Under the pieces are notes generated by a model. That model searched no databases and was not told the DNA's origin. It saw nothing but the letters and a program-made list of their open reading frames with translations. From NCBI RefSeq assembly GCF_002142155.1, contig NZ_NASD01000022.1:1-44870 (forward strand): a DNA stretch of 44,870 bases. Reading direction: 5' to 3'. A program made the translations under genes and the position numbers. Below are positions 30,569 to 39,869 of this stretch, one piece after another. The stretch is from Gilliamella apis (lineage in GTDB: Bacteria; Pseudomonadota; Gammaproteobacteria; Enterobacterales; Orbaceae). Position 1 is the stretch's first letter, and each line of letters starts with the position of its first letter.

Positions 30569-31963
30569 ATGATAAGAATTATTATTGCCGGTTTATTAAT
30601 GTTTTTATTAATGAGTTGTACTCACGAACGCACATCTCAAGATGCTTATGCTGAAGGGAACTATCTTGAAAGCATCAATCTATTAGCGGCAAAAATAGAG
30701 GAAAAAAGTGAAGAAAACTTTAAGCAAACTGATGCAGCCCAGCTGTGTCAGTTAGTCACTGATGTAATGAATAAATATGAGGATGAGTTAGCCAGCACCA
30801 ATAATACTAATTATAAAAAACGCATTGAAATCTATGAAAGACTGTTAGAGATGAATAAGCGCTTAACTAACCGTTTTTACAGTGCGGAATTAGTGAACTT
30901 TTTTGATAAATATCCTGCTGAAAGTTTGAGGCAAATTATTGCTAAAGATTTTTATGATTATGGTAATTCAATCACAGGTACTGATTCTGATAGCTATCAT
31001 ACAAAAGCTGAGTTATATAAAAGTGGTTTGTCTTACTACAGTTATAAAAATATTGCTACTTTATATAAAAATGCTAATAGCAAATATATGCAGATTGCCG
31101 CTAAAGATTTCTATGATCAAGGTAGAAATTTCGAAAAACAGAAAGATTATAACGCTGCGTCTGAGGCATTTAGTCAAGCATCATCAGTATATCAACCACT
31201 AGGTAAATATAAAGACAGTGATAAACGCGCTTATGATAATGCTAAAAAACACGCTACTTTAATGGCCGAAGAGGCTTATCAAAAAGGAAAAAATCTGGCA
31301 AAAGGCGCTGACAGACGCTCAACTTTTCGTTCAGTTGGCGAATATTATAGGCAAGCCGCAGACGTATATAGTCGTTTTGGACGTTATAAAGATGCAGCTT
31401 CTTTAGCTGAAAAGTATCTTGATAAAGGTTTAATATCGGTTTATTTTCATTCAGACGATCACTGTTCTGATGTAAGCTCAGCTTTTTCTGCTAATTATCT
31501 CTCCTTTGTCAGTTCTCCATCTGGTGCAGATATCATAATTAATGTGACTTGTAATAGCCGTTATTATTCCCCTCAACAATCGTATAACATGGAAATAAAA
31601 CGCGAAAAAGTATTTGATAAATATGTAGAACAGACCGATGCTCAAGGGCATACAACTCAGGTCGAAACTTTTAAAGAAGTGTCTTACAACGAGTCAACCA
31701 GAACTTATCGCAATAGCTTAACATTATTGACTGAAATAAGCGTTACAGGACTTATTAATTCAAGTAGCTCATTTACTATAGAAAAATCTTCAGAAAAATA
31801 TGAGGTTCATTATTGGGGTGGAGATGTACCTTCACATGTACATGACTATAACGAAGGTGTTTTAGAATCTCCACATGAATTAGAGCAAAGAGCTAAAAGC
31901 GAACAAAGTGCTGAATTAAGATCAATACTTGATAGTATTGCTCAAGATCTTTCATACCTATAA
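30569..31963 (+). CDS. TPR-like lipoprotein, tandem array member 3
   Basis: 464 residues, with lipobox LLMSC (Cys17, Thr at +2). It has the full repeat set of member 1, including the 53-codon unit missing from member 2. TPR-like motifs are KDYNAASEAFSQASSVYQPL and GRYKDAASLA. The C-terminal domain has FVSSPSGADIIINVTC and ends AQDLSYL, as in member 1. The spacer before this gene (AATGGACAATTTT, then AAGGAAAAA) is almost the same as that before member 2, a sign of recent tandem duplication. Confidence 0.8.
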   Translation: MIRIIIAGLLMFLLMSCTHERTSQDAYAEGNYLESINLLAAKIEEKSEENFKQTDAAQLCQLVTDVMNKYEDELASTNNTNYKKRIEIYERLLEMNKRLTNRFYSAELVNFFDKYPAESLRQIIAKDFYDYGNSITGTDSDSYHTKAELYKSGLSYYSYKNIATLYKNANSKYMQIAAKDFYDQGRNFEKQKDYNAASEAFSQASSVYQPLGKYKDSDKRAYDNAKKHATLMAEEAYQKGKNLAKGADRRSTFRSVGEYYRQAADVYSRFGRYKDAASLAEKYLDKGLISVYFHSDDHCSDVSSAFSANYLSFVSSPSGADIIINVTCNSRYYSPQQSYNMEIKREKVFDKYVEQTDAQGHTTQVETFKEVSYNESTRTYRNSLTLLTEISVTGLINSSSSFTIEKSSEKYEVHYWGGDVPSHVHDYNEGVLESPHELEQRAKSEQSAELRSILDSIAQDLSYL

Positions 31964-31974
31964 AGGGAAACTTT

Positions 31975-33324
31975 ATGAAAATTAAAAAATTAATGAAAAT
32001 TATTTTGGTTTCTTTATCAATATTTTTATTAGTTGCTTGTGCGCACCAACGCACATTTCAAGAAGCATACGCTGAAGGAAGTTATATTGAAAGTATCAAT
32101 TTATTAGCGACAAAAATAGAGAAAAAAAGTGAAGCAAACTTTAAGCAAACTGATGCCGCCCAGCTGCGTCAGTTAGTTACCGAGGTGATGAATAAATATG
32201 AAAATGAATTAGCTAATACCACAAAGGCCAATGATGAACAACGCCAAGAAATATATGAGAAATTATTAGAGCTTAATCTACGTTTGAGTGATCACTTTTA
32301 CAGTTCCGAATTAGCATTCTTTTTGGATAAATATCCTAGTGAACGTCTAAAACAAAATATTGCTAACTTTTATACTCAACAAGCAAATGCTATCCCAACT
32401 AATTCTGCTGGTGATTATGAAGAAAGAGCAGCGTTATATAAAAAATCTTTAGATAGATATTACGATAAAAATATCGAAAAAGCCTATATTCATGCGGATA
32501 CTAAATATAGGCAGCTTGCGGCACAAACATTATACAATCTTGCTAAACAGGAAATACGGAGTGGTGATTATAATGCAGCGCTAGCTTGTTTTAGAACTAT
32601 TAGTGTTATTTATAAGCCATTAGGTCAATACAAAGATACTGAAAAATTAGCTCGTTACTATGAAAAAAAAGCGAGAAACAAAGAAGCGTTTGATTCTTAT
32701 TCTCAAGGTGAAAAAATAGCTAAAAATGCGACTCGAAGTTATCAATATCGACAAGCAGCAACAAATTATCAACATGCCGCGAATACTTATGCAAAATATG
32801 GTAATTATCGAGATTCGGAACAAAAAGCAATAGAGTATACCACCAAGGGTCAAATAAGACTATATGTGACAGGTAATACAAATGCATTTTCTAATTTTGT
32901 TGAAGATTATTTCAAAAATGATGATGCTATTATATTAGTTAACAACAGTACTAGTAGTGACATTACTATTAATCTTAGTGAAGATGAGCGATATTCTGAA
33001 GATGGCGGTTCAGTAACAAATGACACTAAAAAGAATGGTGAAAAAGAATATAATTTACAAACTGAAACATTAGTAAATAATTATAGTTTAAACCTTAGCG
33101 TAACTATTTCTGGATTAAGTGGTTATTATGACAGATTTTCAGCTGAAAAAAGTTCAAGACAAGTTAAGTATACCTACACTGGTGATAAACCTAGTTACGA
33201 ATTTGATAGTACAGACGGTAATTACTATTCTCGTAGTGAATTAAGACAACAAGCAGAAGATGATATAAAATCAAGTCTTAGCAATTACCTTTCTAGGCTT
33301 TCTTCAGCAATTCATGAATTATAA
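31975..33324 (+). CDS. TPR-like lipoprotein, tandem array member 4
   Basis: 449 residues, the most diverged of the four. Lipobox LLVAC places the lipid on Cys22; an internal Met at residue 8 is an alternative start. The N-terminal domain (AYAEGSYIESINLLATKIEK) is still clearly paralogous. The middle has GDYNAALACFRTISVIYKPL and GNYRDSEQKA. The C-terminal domain ends SSAIHEL and lacks the DLSYL/DLCSL ending of the others. The start is 11 bases after member 3. An intrinsic terminator closes the operon. Confidence 0.8.
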   Translation: MKIKKLMKIILVSLSIFLLVACAHQRTFQEAYAEGSYIESINLLATKIEKKSEANFKQTDAAQLRQLVTEVMNKYENELANTTKANDEQRQEIYEKLLELNLRLSDHFYSSELAFFLDKYPSERLKQNIANFYTQQANAIPTNSAGDYEERAALYKKSLDRYYDKNIEKAYIHADTKYRQLAAQTLYNLAKQEIRSGDYNAALACFRTISVIYKPLGQYKDTEKLARYYEKKARNKEAFDSYSQGEKIAKNATRSYQYRQAATNYQHAANTYAKYGNYRDSEQKAIEYTTKGQIRLYVTGNTNAFSNFVEDYFKNDDAIILVNNSTSSDITINLSEDERYSEDGGSVTNDTKKNGEKEYNLQTETLVNNYSLNLSVTISGLSGYYDRFSAEKSSRQVKYTYTGDKPSYEFDSTDGNYYSRSELRQQAEDDIKSSLSNYLSRLSSAIHEL

Positions 33325-33342
33325 ATAATAATCAATAAATAT

Positions 33343-33380
33343 AATCCCACTCAGTTATTCTCTAGGTGGGATTTTTATTT
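33343..33380 (+). terminator. Intrinsic terminator of the lipoprotein array
   Basis: AATCCCAC (33343-33350) pairs with GTGGGATT (33366-33373), followed by TTTATTTTT. It ends the four-gene unit. Confidence 0.85.
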
Positions 33381-33421
33381 TTAAAGATGATTAAATCTCA
33401 GTTAAATTTTTAATCAGACAA

Positions 33422-34438
33422 TTATTCAATGCCTAATACCATACGCCCATTTTTGGTGGCAACATTTACCACATTATCTAAATCTGTATAACGACAGCCA
33501 GTGACTAATAATTTAAGCTCTTCCCACATATTACCGGTTGAAAAAGGTAACATATAATCACTGACGTTATCTGTTCCAATAGCAACAGGTATCCCGGCGG
33601 CAGCAAGTTCATCGACTGGCGTTAATGAATTGCGGGTAGGGCCATGTTCTTCACGGCGCGGGCTATCGATCCAAGCAAATGGGCAAGCAATTACCATCAT
33701 TTTAGCTTCTTTCATTTTTTGGTAGAGTTTTTGACGATATTCCAAACTATGAGCGGTAATTGAAATACTATGAATAGCCACCACGCGACCATGCATACCA
33801 TGCTCAATGGTTTTATCAGTAAGTTGCTCGGTTTCGATTTCATCTGATGAGTTAAACTGGTCAACATGGACATGTACCATTTTGCCTAATGCTTTACCGG
33901 TTTGCATTAACACATCTAAATGTTTTAATCCCATTCCTTCACCATGATCTCGCTCATCTCGACGAGGCAAACCACCAATAATATCTACTAAATCAGCACC
34001 TTTATCAAACCAGTATCGGGCTTCTTTATCAATAACTCCTTTAAGAGTTTGATTAACTAATTTAATCGTAATATCGTTTTTATATGTTTCACGAGCTCGT
34101 AGCGCACCTCTAATTGCTCGCTCTTCGGCAATCGGATCAATGTCAACAAATGAACCCATGGCAGTTACACCTTGTTCAATCATACGCTCAACCGCCATGC
34201 TAAAATGCCGATAATAATCGTCTTCGGTCATTGCTGCTTTCACTTTATCAAGCGTGTCCCATTTTTCAATTAAAGTCTGTTTTTGATAGACATCAAAACT
34301 ATCTACAGTGATAGTAAAAGCACGATCAGCATGCATATGTGAATTAACCCAACCACCATTTTGTTTAATTTTGTTCATCAAATATGCTTTCAAGCTCTGA
34401 TCTCGACTAGTTGATAACATTTGTTTATTATCGGTCAT
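33422..34438 (-). CDS. Cytosine deaminase-like amidohydrolase
   Basis: A 338-residue metal-dependent hydrolase of the amidohydrolase superfamily. Metal-site motifs in order: HMHAD (about 34-38), HVHVDQ (about 196-201), HSISITAHS with the third metal histidine, and GTDNVSD carrying the catalytic Asp. The order and the final GTDNV fit the CodA/N-isopropylammelide hydrolase group, which deaminates pyrimidine or triazine rings. Exact substrate not inferable. No transporter or pyrimidine gene adjoins. The ATG at 34438 has GAGGCGC upstream. The leader holds an intrinsic terminator on the same strand. Confidence 0.75.
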   Translation of the reverse strand: MTDNKQMLSTSRDQSLKAYLMNKIKQNGGWVNSHMHADRAFTITVDSFDVYQKQTLIEKWDTLDKVKAAMTEDDYYRHFSMAVERMIEQGVTAMGSFVDIDPIAEERAIRGALRARETYKNDITIKLVNQTLKGVIDKEARYWFDKGADLVDIIGGLPRRDERDHGEGMGLKHLDVLMQTGKALGKMVHVHVDQFNSSDEIETEQLTDKTIEHGMHGRVVAIHSISITAHSLEYRQKLYQKMKEAKMMVIACPFAWIDSPRREEHGPTRNSLTPVDELAAAGIPVAIGTDNVSDYMLPFSTGNMWEELKLLVTGCRYTDLDNVVNVATKNGRMVLGIE

Positions 34439-34487
34439 AATGCGCCTCTAAAATTTGGTTACTATTAAGTATTAATAAAAAATGGAT

Positions 34488-34513
34488 AAAAAAAATCCCC
34501 CAAAAAGGAGGAT
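34488..34513 (-). terminator. Intrinsic terminator in the amidohydrolase leader
   Basis: Read on the minus strand: ATCCTCC-TTTTT-GGGGGAT followed by eight T. The 7-bp stem includes one U-G pair. It ends 50 bases upstream of the amidohydrolase ATG. The only genes that could be terminated are those reading leftward from the 34514-34879 gap, meaning the amidohydrolase mRNA itself. It is therefore a candidate attenuator. No known riboswitch class is recognised upstream. The rest of the gap up to 34879 shows no supported gene. Confidence 0.65.
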
Positions 34514-34879
34514 CAAAATAAACCTGTTAGGATATTTCTTATAGCAATGAAAACACAAGTTGTCATGGAAGTTTACACTTTATTATTTTTCCGAAGTGGG
34601 AAAGATTTTAATGGATTCATTGTTAAGATCAAGTATTTTAATTTTAAAAATATTTAAATAAATGAAAAGGTTAAAGTATTATTTTTTAGATTTTTCAAAC
34701 TAAAAAAAGTCTATTTATACTCTTAAAGAGTAAACTTTTAAATTACATATGCCTAACTTACTATTTAATAATAAATATAATGGTCGAAAAAATGAGATTA
34801 GCATGGTTATTAAAAGCTGTTTATTCTTAACAGTAGGATTTCAATCATTACAAAACAAATTTGCTTATAAGGGTAAAAT

Positions 34880-35173
34880 ATGTCACAACTAAACATTATT
34901 GCCACCATTACGATAAAACCAGAGTATCATGAAGCATTTAAACCTATATTTAAACGATTAGTTATCGGTAGTCGAGCTGAACACGGTTGTGTTCGGTATG
35001 AGCTGAATCAAAGTATTGAGAATCCCAATATTTATATAGTAGTAGAAACATGGCAATCACAGCAGGCGATTGACTTACATAATACAACGCCACATTTTGT
35101 TGAATTTGCTAATTTTGCCAAGGAGCAGGTTGATGGATTATCGATTTGTATAGCTAAACAGGTTGATGTCTAA
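34880..35173 (+). CDS. ABM-domain monooxygenase-like protein (YgiN type)
   Basis: A 97-residue ferredoxin-like alpha/beta-barrel protein of the antibiotic biosynthesis monooxygenase (ABM) family. Family pattern: ITIKPEYHEAFKP, SRAEHGCVRYEL, YIVVETWQSQQAIDLH and HFVEFAN. Members such as E. coli YgiN act on quinols; others are haem-degrading or of unknown role. AAGGG precedes the ATG at 34880. It is divergent from the amidohydrolase and convergent with argS. Confidence 0.82.
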   Translation: MSQLNIIATITIKPEYHEAFKPIFKRLVIGSRAEHGCVRYELNQSIENPNIYIVVETWQSQQAIDLHNTTPHFVEFANFAKEQVDGLSICIAKQVDV

Positions 35174-35232
35174 GCGGATAACTAAATACCAACAAAACCA
35201 CCGATATTTAATCATATCGGTGGCAAATAAGC

Positions 35233-36966
35233 TTACATTTTGTCAACGGTTTTAATACCAAGCATATCTAAACCCGTTTTGAGCGTTTTGGCTGTTAATG
35301 AGGCCAGTTTCAATCTGCTAACTTTCAAACTTTCATTTTCGGCGGCCAAAATAGGGCAATGTTCATAAAAACTTGAAAATAGGGTAGCGATATCATACAG
35401 ATACGCACAAAGAACATGTGGGGTACCTTCGGCGGCAACAGTTGTGATTGTTTCATCAAATTGATTCAAACGAATTGCTAATGCTCGTTCCTTTTCAGTA
35501 CCTAAATCGATATGACCATCTAAATTGTCTTCATTGATATTCGATTTTTTAAATACTGAAAGTACACGGGTATAGGCATACTGTAAATAAGGTGCTGTAT
35601 TGCCTTCAAATGACAGCATATTATCCCAATCAAATACATAATCAGTTGTTCTATTTTTGGATAGATCAGCATATTTAACCGCACCAATGGCAACTGCATC
35701 AACCACTTGAGCAAGCTCGGCATCAGAAAGATCAGGATTTTTGCTTTTAATTAATGTTGCGGCTCGCTCTGTTGCTTCATCGAGTAGATCATTTAGTTTA
35801 ACGGTATCACCTGAACGCGTTTTAAAAGGTTTACCATCTTTACCTAACATCATACCAAACATATGATGTTCAAGTTTTAAAGATTCTGGGACATATTTTG
35901 CTTTATGCACAATCGCCCAAACTTGTTCTAAATGTTGATGTTGACGTGAATCGGTATAATATAAAATACGATCCGCGTGTAAGGTTTCATAACGATATTT
36001 TGCACAGGCAATATCGGTTGTTGCATAAAGATAACCACCATCTCGTTTTTGGATGATAACACCCATTGGTTCGCCTTCTTTATTTTTATACTCATCTAAG
36101 AACACAACGATAGCGCCTTCGCTTTCAACGGCTAATTTTTTCTGTTTGAGATCGGCAACAATGCCCGGAAGCATACTGTTATAGATACTTTCACCCATGG
36201 TATCTTCTAGTGAAAGTGTGACATTGAGTCGTTTATATGTGGCAATATTTTGCGTCATGGTAATATCAACCAGTTTTCGCCACATTTCACGGCAATACTC
36301 ATCACCACCTTGAAGCTTAACGACATAATTACGGGCTTTTTCAGCAAAGACTTCATCTTCGTCATAATGTTTTTTGGCTGCACGATAAAAAGATTCTAGA
36401 TCCGATAGATCCATATCGTTGGCCTGTTCATTTTGCATTTTTTCAAGGTAAGCGATTAACATACCAAATTGGGTTCCCCAATCTCCAACGTGATTAGCTC
36501 GAATCACATTGTGACCAAGAAAATTTAAGACTCTAACACTCGCATCACCAATAATAGTTGAGCGTAAATGACCAACATGCATCTCTTTGGCTACGTTTGG
36601 TGCTGAGTAATCAACCACAATAGTTTGTGGTTTAGCTGGTAAGGTGATATTCAATTTATCGCTACTTAACGCTACTTCGTTCTGCTCGGCAATCCAACTA
36701 TTTTTTAAAAAGATATTAATAAAACCCGGGCCAGCAATTTCTACTTTATCGGCAATATCTTCAATATCCAGATGTTGTAATACTTTTTCTGCCAATGCGC
36801 GTGGTGGCATAGCCAATTTTTTAGCGGTAGCCATGATACCATTTGCTTGATAGTCACCAAATTGAACTTTGGCTGATTGCTTGATTAAAGCATCACAGTT
36901 TTTATCTGCACCAGCCATAATCATTGCTTGCGAAACTCGTTGCGTTAATAGTTGTTGAATGTTCAC
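35233..36966 (-). CDS. argS: Arginyl-tRNA synthetase
   Basis: Class I aminoacyl-tRNA synthetase charging tRNA-Arg. The HIGH motif is HVGH at 130-133. An N-terminal Add1 domain ([10 protein letters not shown]) precedes the Rossmann fold, and the C-terminal anticodon-binding domain ends [13 protein letters not shown]. The open frame extends to a TTG at 36981. The GTG at 36966 gives exactly 577 residues as in E. coli, aligns with its MNIQALL start, and has AGG six bases ahead, so it is preferred. Confidence 0.96.
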   Translation of the reverse strand: MNIQQLLTQRVSQAMIMAGADKNCDALIKQSAKVQFGDYQANGIMATAKKLAMPPRALAEKVLQHLDIEDIADKVEIAGPGFINIFLKNSWIAEQNEVALSSDKLNITLPAKPQTIVVDYSAPNVAKEMHVGHLRSTIIGDASVRVLNFLGHNVIRANHVGDWGTQFGMLIAYLEKMQNEQANDMDLSDLESFYRAAKKHYDEDEVFAEKARNYVVKLQGGDEYCREMWRKLVDITMTQNIATYKRLNVTLSLEDTMGESIYNSMLPGIVADLKQKKLAVESEGAIVVFLDEYKNKEGEPMGVIIQKRDGGYLYATTDIACAKYRYETLHADRILYYTDSRQHQHLEQVWAIVHKAKYVPESLKLEHHMFGMMLGKDGKPFKTRSGDTVKLNDLLDEATERAATLIKSKNPDLSDAELAQVVDAVAIGAVKYADLSKNRTTDYVFDWDNMLSFEGNTAPYLQYAYTRVLSVFKKSNINEDNLDGHIDLGTEKERALAIRLNQFDETITTVAAEGTPHVLCAYLYDIATLFSSFYEHCPILAAENESLKVSRLKLASLTAKTLKTGLDMLGIKTVDKM

Positions 36967-37131
36967 ATTGTACCTAATCAATAATCATAAAATGAGGCAT
37001 ATAATACCGACAAACACAACAATTGTCACTGATTGCCTGTAATCTTACCTTGTTTTAATTTGTCTAAATTTGTATTTATCAACCCCTCGCCTGTTTACAA
37101 TTCTATTTGCTACCACTAAACTACTCATCGT

Positions 37132-37225
37132 TCTCAACGGGGTGCCCTAAAGGGCTGAGAGTGTCAGAAAAACTGACATAACTCGTCGAACCTGAACTGG
37201 ATAATACCAGCGGAGGGATTTGAGT
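37132..37225 (+). promoter_or_regulatory. TPP riboswitch (THI box)
   Basis: Consensus elements are present in order: GGGGTGCC (37139), GGCTGAGAG (37153), a variable stem (GTCAG/CTGAC), GAACCTGAACTGGATAATA (about 37188), CCAGCGGAGGGA. Outer arms TCTCAA and TTGAG can form P1. The class binds thiamine diphosphate and usually lowers expression in cis. It lies 50 bases before thiB and so controls thiBPQ. An open frame that starts inside the aptamer (37220) is not the real thiB start. Confidence 0.95.
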
Positions 37226-37276
37226 TATTATATCTGCTCAAACCTTTTGTCTTTTACACATTACTTTGGAGGCAAA

Positions 37277-38275
37277 ATGTTTCGTAAAAACTTTTTACTA
37301 TCTGTTATATTTTCATTTTCACTATTTAGTCATCTAGCTAATGCACAACAACCAACTCTAACCGTTTATAGTTACAACTCATTTATGTCACAATGGGGGC
37401 CGGGTGAAGCAATTAAAAAAGGCTTCGAAGCGCAATGTCATTGCCAACTTGATGTTGTCACATTGGGGGATGGCGTATCTGTTTTAAATCGCATTCGCCT
37501 TGAAGGCGACAAAACAAATGCGGATGTTATTTTAGGATTAGATAACAACCTATTAGCACAAGCCAAGCAAGCGGATATCTTAATTCCGCATCAAATTAGT
37601 AAACCCGATAACCTCAATACCGATTGGTGGGATGATAGTTTTATTCCTTACGATTTTGGCTATTTCGCTTTTATTTATAATCAAGATAAGATCAAAAATC
37701 CTCCTCATTCATTACATGAATTGGTCGAAAACCAAGCTAATTGGAAAATCATTTATCAAGATCCTAGAACCAGCACTCCAGGACTAGGTTTATTATTTTG
37801 GATGAAAAAAGTCTATGGTGACGAGGCGGCAAATGCGTGGCAACAAGTTGCTAAACATACAGTCACAGTAACTAAGGGCTGGAGTGAAGCTTATGGTATG
37901 TTCCTAAAAGATGAGGCTGATTTGGTATTAAGTTATAGCACATCGCCGATAGCACATATTATTAATGAAAATAACCATAGCTACGCAGCCGCGATTTTTG
38001 CTGAAGGTCACTATCGCCAAGTCGAAGTGGCTGGCATCATTAAATATAGCCAAGAAGTCGATTTAGCTCGACAATTTTTACGTTACTTACTAACACCCGA
38101 GATACAACGACAATTTGCTGAAAAAAATGTGATGTATCCAATTATTAAAACCGATCTACCAGATGCCTATAAACAAATTAATACCATTGATAAATCGCTA
38201 GAATTTACACCGGAAGAGATTGAAAAACATCAAAAAGGCTGGATTCGTGAATGGCAGTCAGCAATAAGTAACTAG
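37277..38275 (+). CDS. thiB: Thiamine/TPP-binding periplasmic protein
   Basis: Solute-binding protein of the thiamine ABC importer. It has 332 residues from the ATG at 37277, which has a perfect GGAGG. The signal peptide ends at ANA (residue 23). Family features: LTVYSYNSF at the mature start, VTLGDGVSVLNRIRLEG, VILGLDNNLL, and PYDFGYFAFIYN. A longer in-frame TTG start at 37220 falls inside the riboswitch and is rejected. thiP follows after 13 bases. Confidence 0.94.
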   Translation: MFRKNFLLSVIFSFSLFSHLANAQQPTLTVYSYNSFMSQWGPGEAIKKGFEAQCHCQLDVVTLGDGVSVLNRIRLEGDKTNADVILGLDNNLLAQAKQADILIPHQISKPDNLNTDWWDDSFIPYDFGYFAFIYNQDKIKNPPHSLHELVENQANWKIIYQDPRTSTPGLGLLFWMKKVYGDEAANAWQQVAKHTVTVTKGWSEAYGMFLKDEADLVLSYSTSPIAHIINENNHSYAAAIFAEGHYRQVEVAGIIKYSQEVDLARQFLRYLLTPEIQRQFAEKNVMYPIIKTDLPDAYKQINTIDKSLEFTPEEIEKHQKGWIREWQSAISN

Positions 38276-38288
38276 TTAAGTATTATTA

Positions 38289-39869
38289 ATGTTAAAATTC
38301 AGATCATTATTACCAGGTATCAGTGCTGCTAGTTTAATTTTAATCATATTAAGTTCAGCACTTCTCGCTATCTGGAAATTTGCCTTGCAGTCAGGAAATT
38401 TAACCATCTATTTTGATAGTTACATATTGCATATTATATGGATAACTTTTTACCAAGCTGTATTGTCGACGTTATTATCACTAATCGCAGCTATATTAAT
38501 GGCTAAAGCATTATCTTTAGTGGATTTTAAAGGTAAAAAGTTGTTATTGAAAATAATGCCTATTACCTTTATCTTACCAACACTAGTTGTTGTGACTGGT
38601 TTACTATCGGTTTACGGGCGACAAGGTTTATTATCAAATATCTGCCAAATATTACACATACCATTCTCATTTTCAATTTATGGTTTACACGGCATTTTAT
38701 TGGCGCATGTATTCCTGAATTTTCCTTATGCCTGCTGTCTATTTTATCAAACCTTACAAAGCGTACCTATTGAACAAAAACACTTAGCTGCGCAATTAAA
38801 TTTTAGCAATGTAACTTTTTTTAAAATTATTGAATGGCCATTACTTCGTAGACAAATATTACCTATGGCAGCATTAATTTTTATGTTATGTTTTTCAAGT
38901 TTTGCCATTGTTTTAGCATTAGGTGGCGGGCCAAAATATACCACGCTTGAAGTTGCTATTTATCAAGCAATTCGTGATTTTGATCTGTTACAAGCAGCAT
39001 TACTTGCCTGTTTACAATTAGTTTGTTGTATTGCCTTCATTGGATTAATGCAAAAGATAAACAGAATCGATAAAAAATTAACGCTAAAATTTACCCAAAC
39101 AGACTATCGTTTACCTCAACCCAAAGGATTAAAAATTGTTAGTTCAGTGCTAGTTTTGATTGGTGGATTATTTATACTGTTACCGATGCTGACCATCCTT
39201 TTTCAAGGTATCTATTTCTTTCAATTTTCACTGTTGACCTTCTCATTACAGCAAGCTTTACTTTTTTCAATCATTATTGCTATTGGTTCATCAATTATTG
39301 CCATGACACTAGGGTTACTATTACTTTGGACCAACAGTCGACTACTGATAAATAGACAACCGCGATTGAGTAATGGACTATTATTAATTGCATCACTGAT
39401 TCTAGCCATACCAAGTATGGTATTGGCATCAGGATTATTTTTATTACTATTTGACTATAGTAATAATACCGTTTTTATCTGCTTATTGATGATGGTTTGT
39501 AATGGATTGATGGCGTTACCATTTATTATAAAAAATCTTGCCGTTCCAATGTATGATATTACTGCTCAATATTGGCGACTTACCCAATCACTGAATATTA
39601 ATGGTTTAACTCACTTTTATCTAATTGATTTTAGAGGGTTAAGAAGAACAATATTAATGAGCTTTGCATTTGCTGGCATCTTGTCATTGGGCGATTTTGG
39701 TGTAATTGCTTTATTTGGTGGGCAGTCAGTCACCACTTTACCTTATTATTTATATCAGCAGATATCGCATTATCAATACAAAGAAAGTATAGTAACAGCA
39801 GCAATTTTATTAATTTTATCATTTAGCTTATTGGTTGTTATGGATTATGATCGAACTTCAAAAAACTGA
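38289..39869 (+). CDS. thiP: Thiamine ABC transporter permease
   Basis: 526 residues with about twelve hydrophobic segments in two homologous halves (E. coli ThiP 536). EAA-type loops can be seen near the middle of each half, for example EQKHLAAQLNFSNVTFFKIIEWPLL split as EQKHLAAQLNF and FFKIIEWPLL, and YWRLTQSLNI in the second. It takes thiamine and its phosphates from ThiB across the inner membrane. Its end overlaps thiQ by 23 bases. Confidence 0.94.
   Translation: MLKFRSLLPGISAASLILIILSSALLAIWKFALQSGNLTIYFDSYILHIIWITFYQAVLSTLLSLIAAILMAKALSLVDFKGKKLLLKIMPITFILPTLVVVTGLLSVYGRQGLLSNICQILHIPFSFSIYGLHGILLAHVFLNFPYACCLFYQTLQSVPIEQKHLAAQLNFSNVTFFKIIEWPLLRRQILPMAALIFMLCFSSFAIVLALGGGPKYTTLEVAIYQAIRDFDLLQAALLACLQLVCCIAFIGLMQKINRIDKKLTLKFTQTDYRLPQPKGLKIVSSVLVLIGGLFILLPMLTILFQGIYFFQFSLLTFSLQQALLFSIIIAIGSSIIAMTLGLLLLWTNSRLLINRQPRLSNGLLLIASLILAIPSMVLASGLFLLLFDYSNNTVFICLLMMVCNGLMALPFIIKNLAVPMYDITAQYWRLTQSLNINGLTHFYLIDFRGLRRTILMSFAFAGILSLGDFGVIALFGGQSVTTLPYYLYQQISHYQYKESIVTAAILLILSFSLLVVMDYDRTSKN

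Noticed and set aside
34749-34892. 47-codon frame (MPNLLFNNKYNG...) overlapping the start of the ABM gene
   Set aside because: No Shine-Dalgarno and no family resemblance, and it overlaps a well-supported start in another frame. Left out for lack of support.
37220-37276. Upstream TTG start for thiB
   Set aside because: It would begin inside the TPP aptamer and add residues before a good signal peptide; the ATG at 37277 has a perfect GGAGG.
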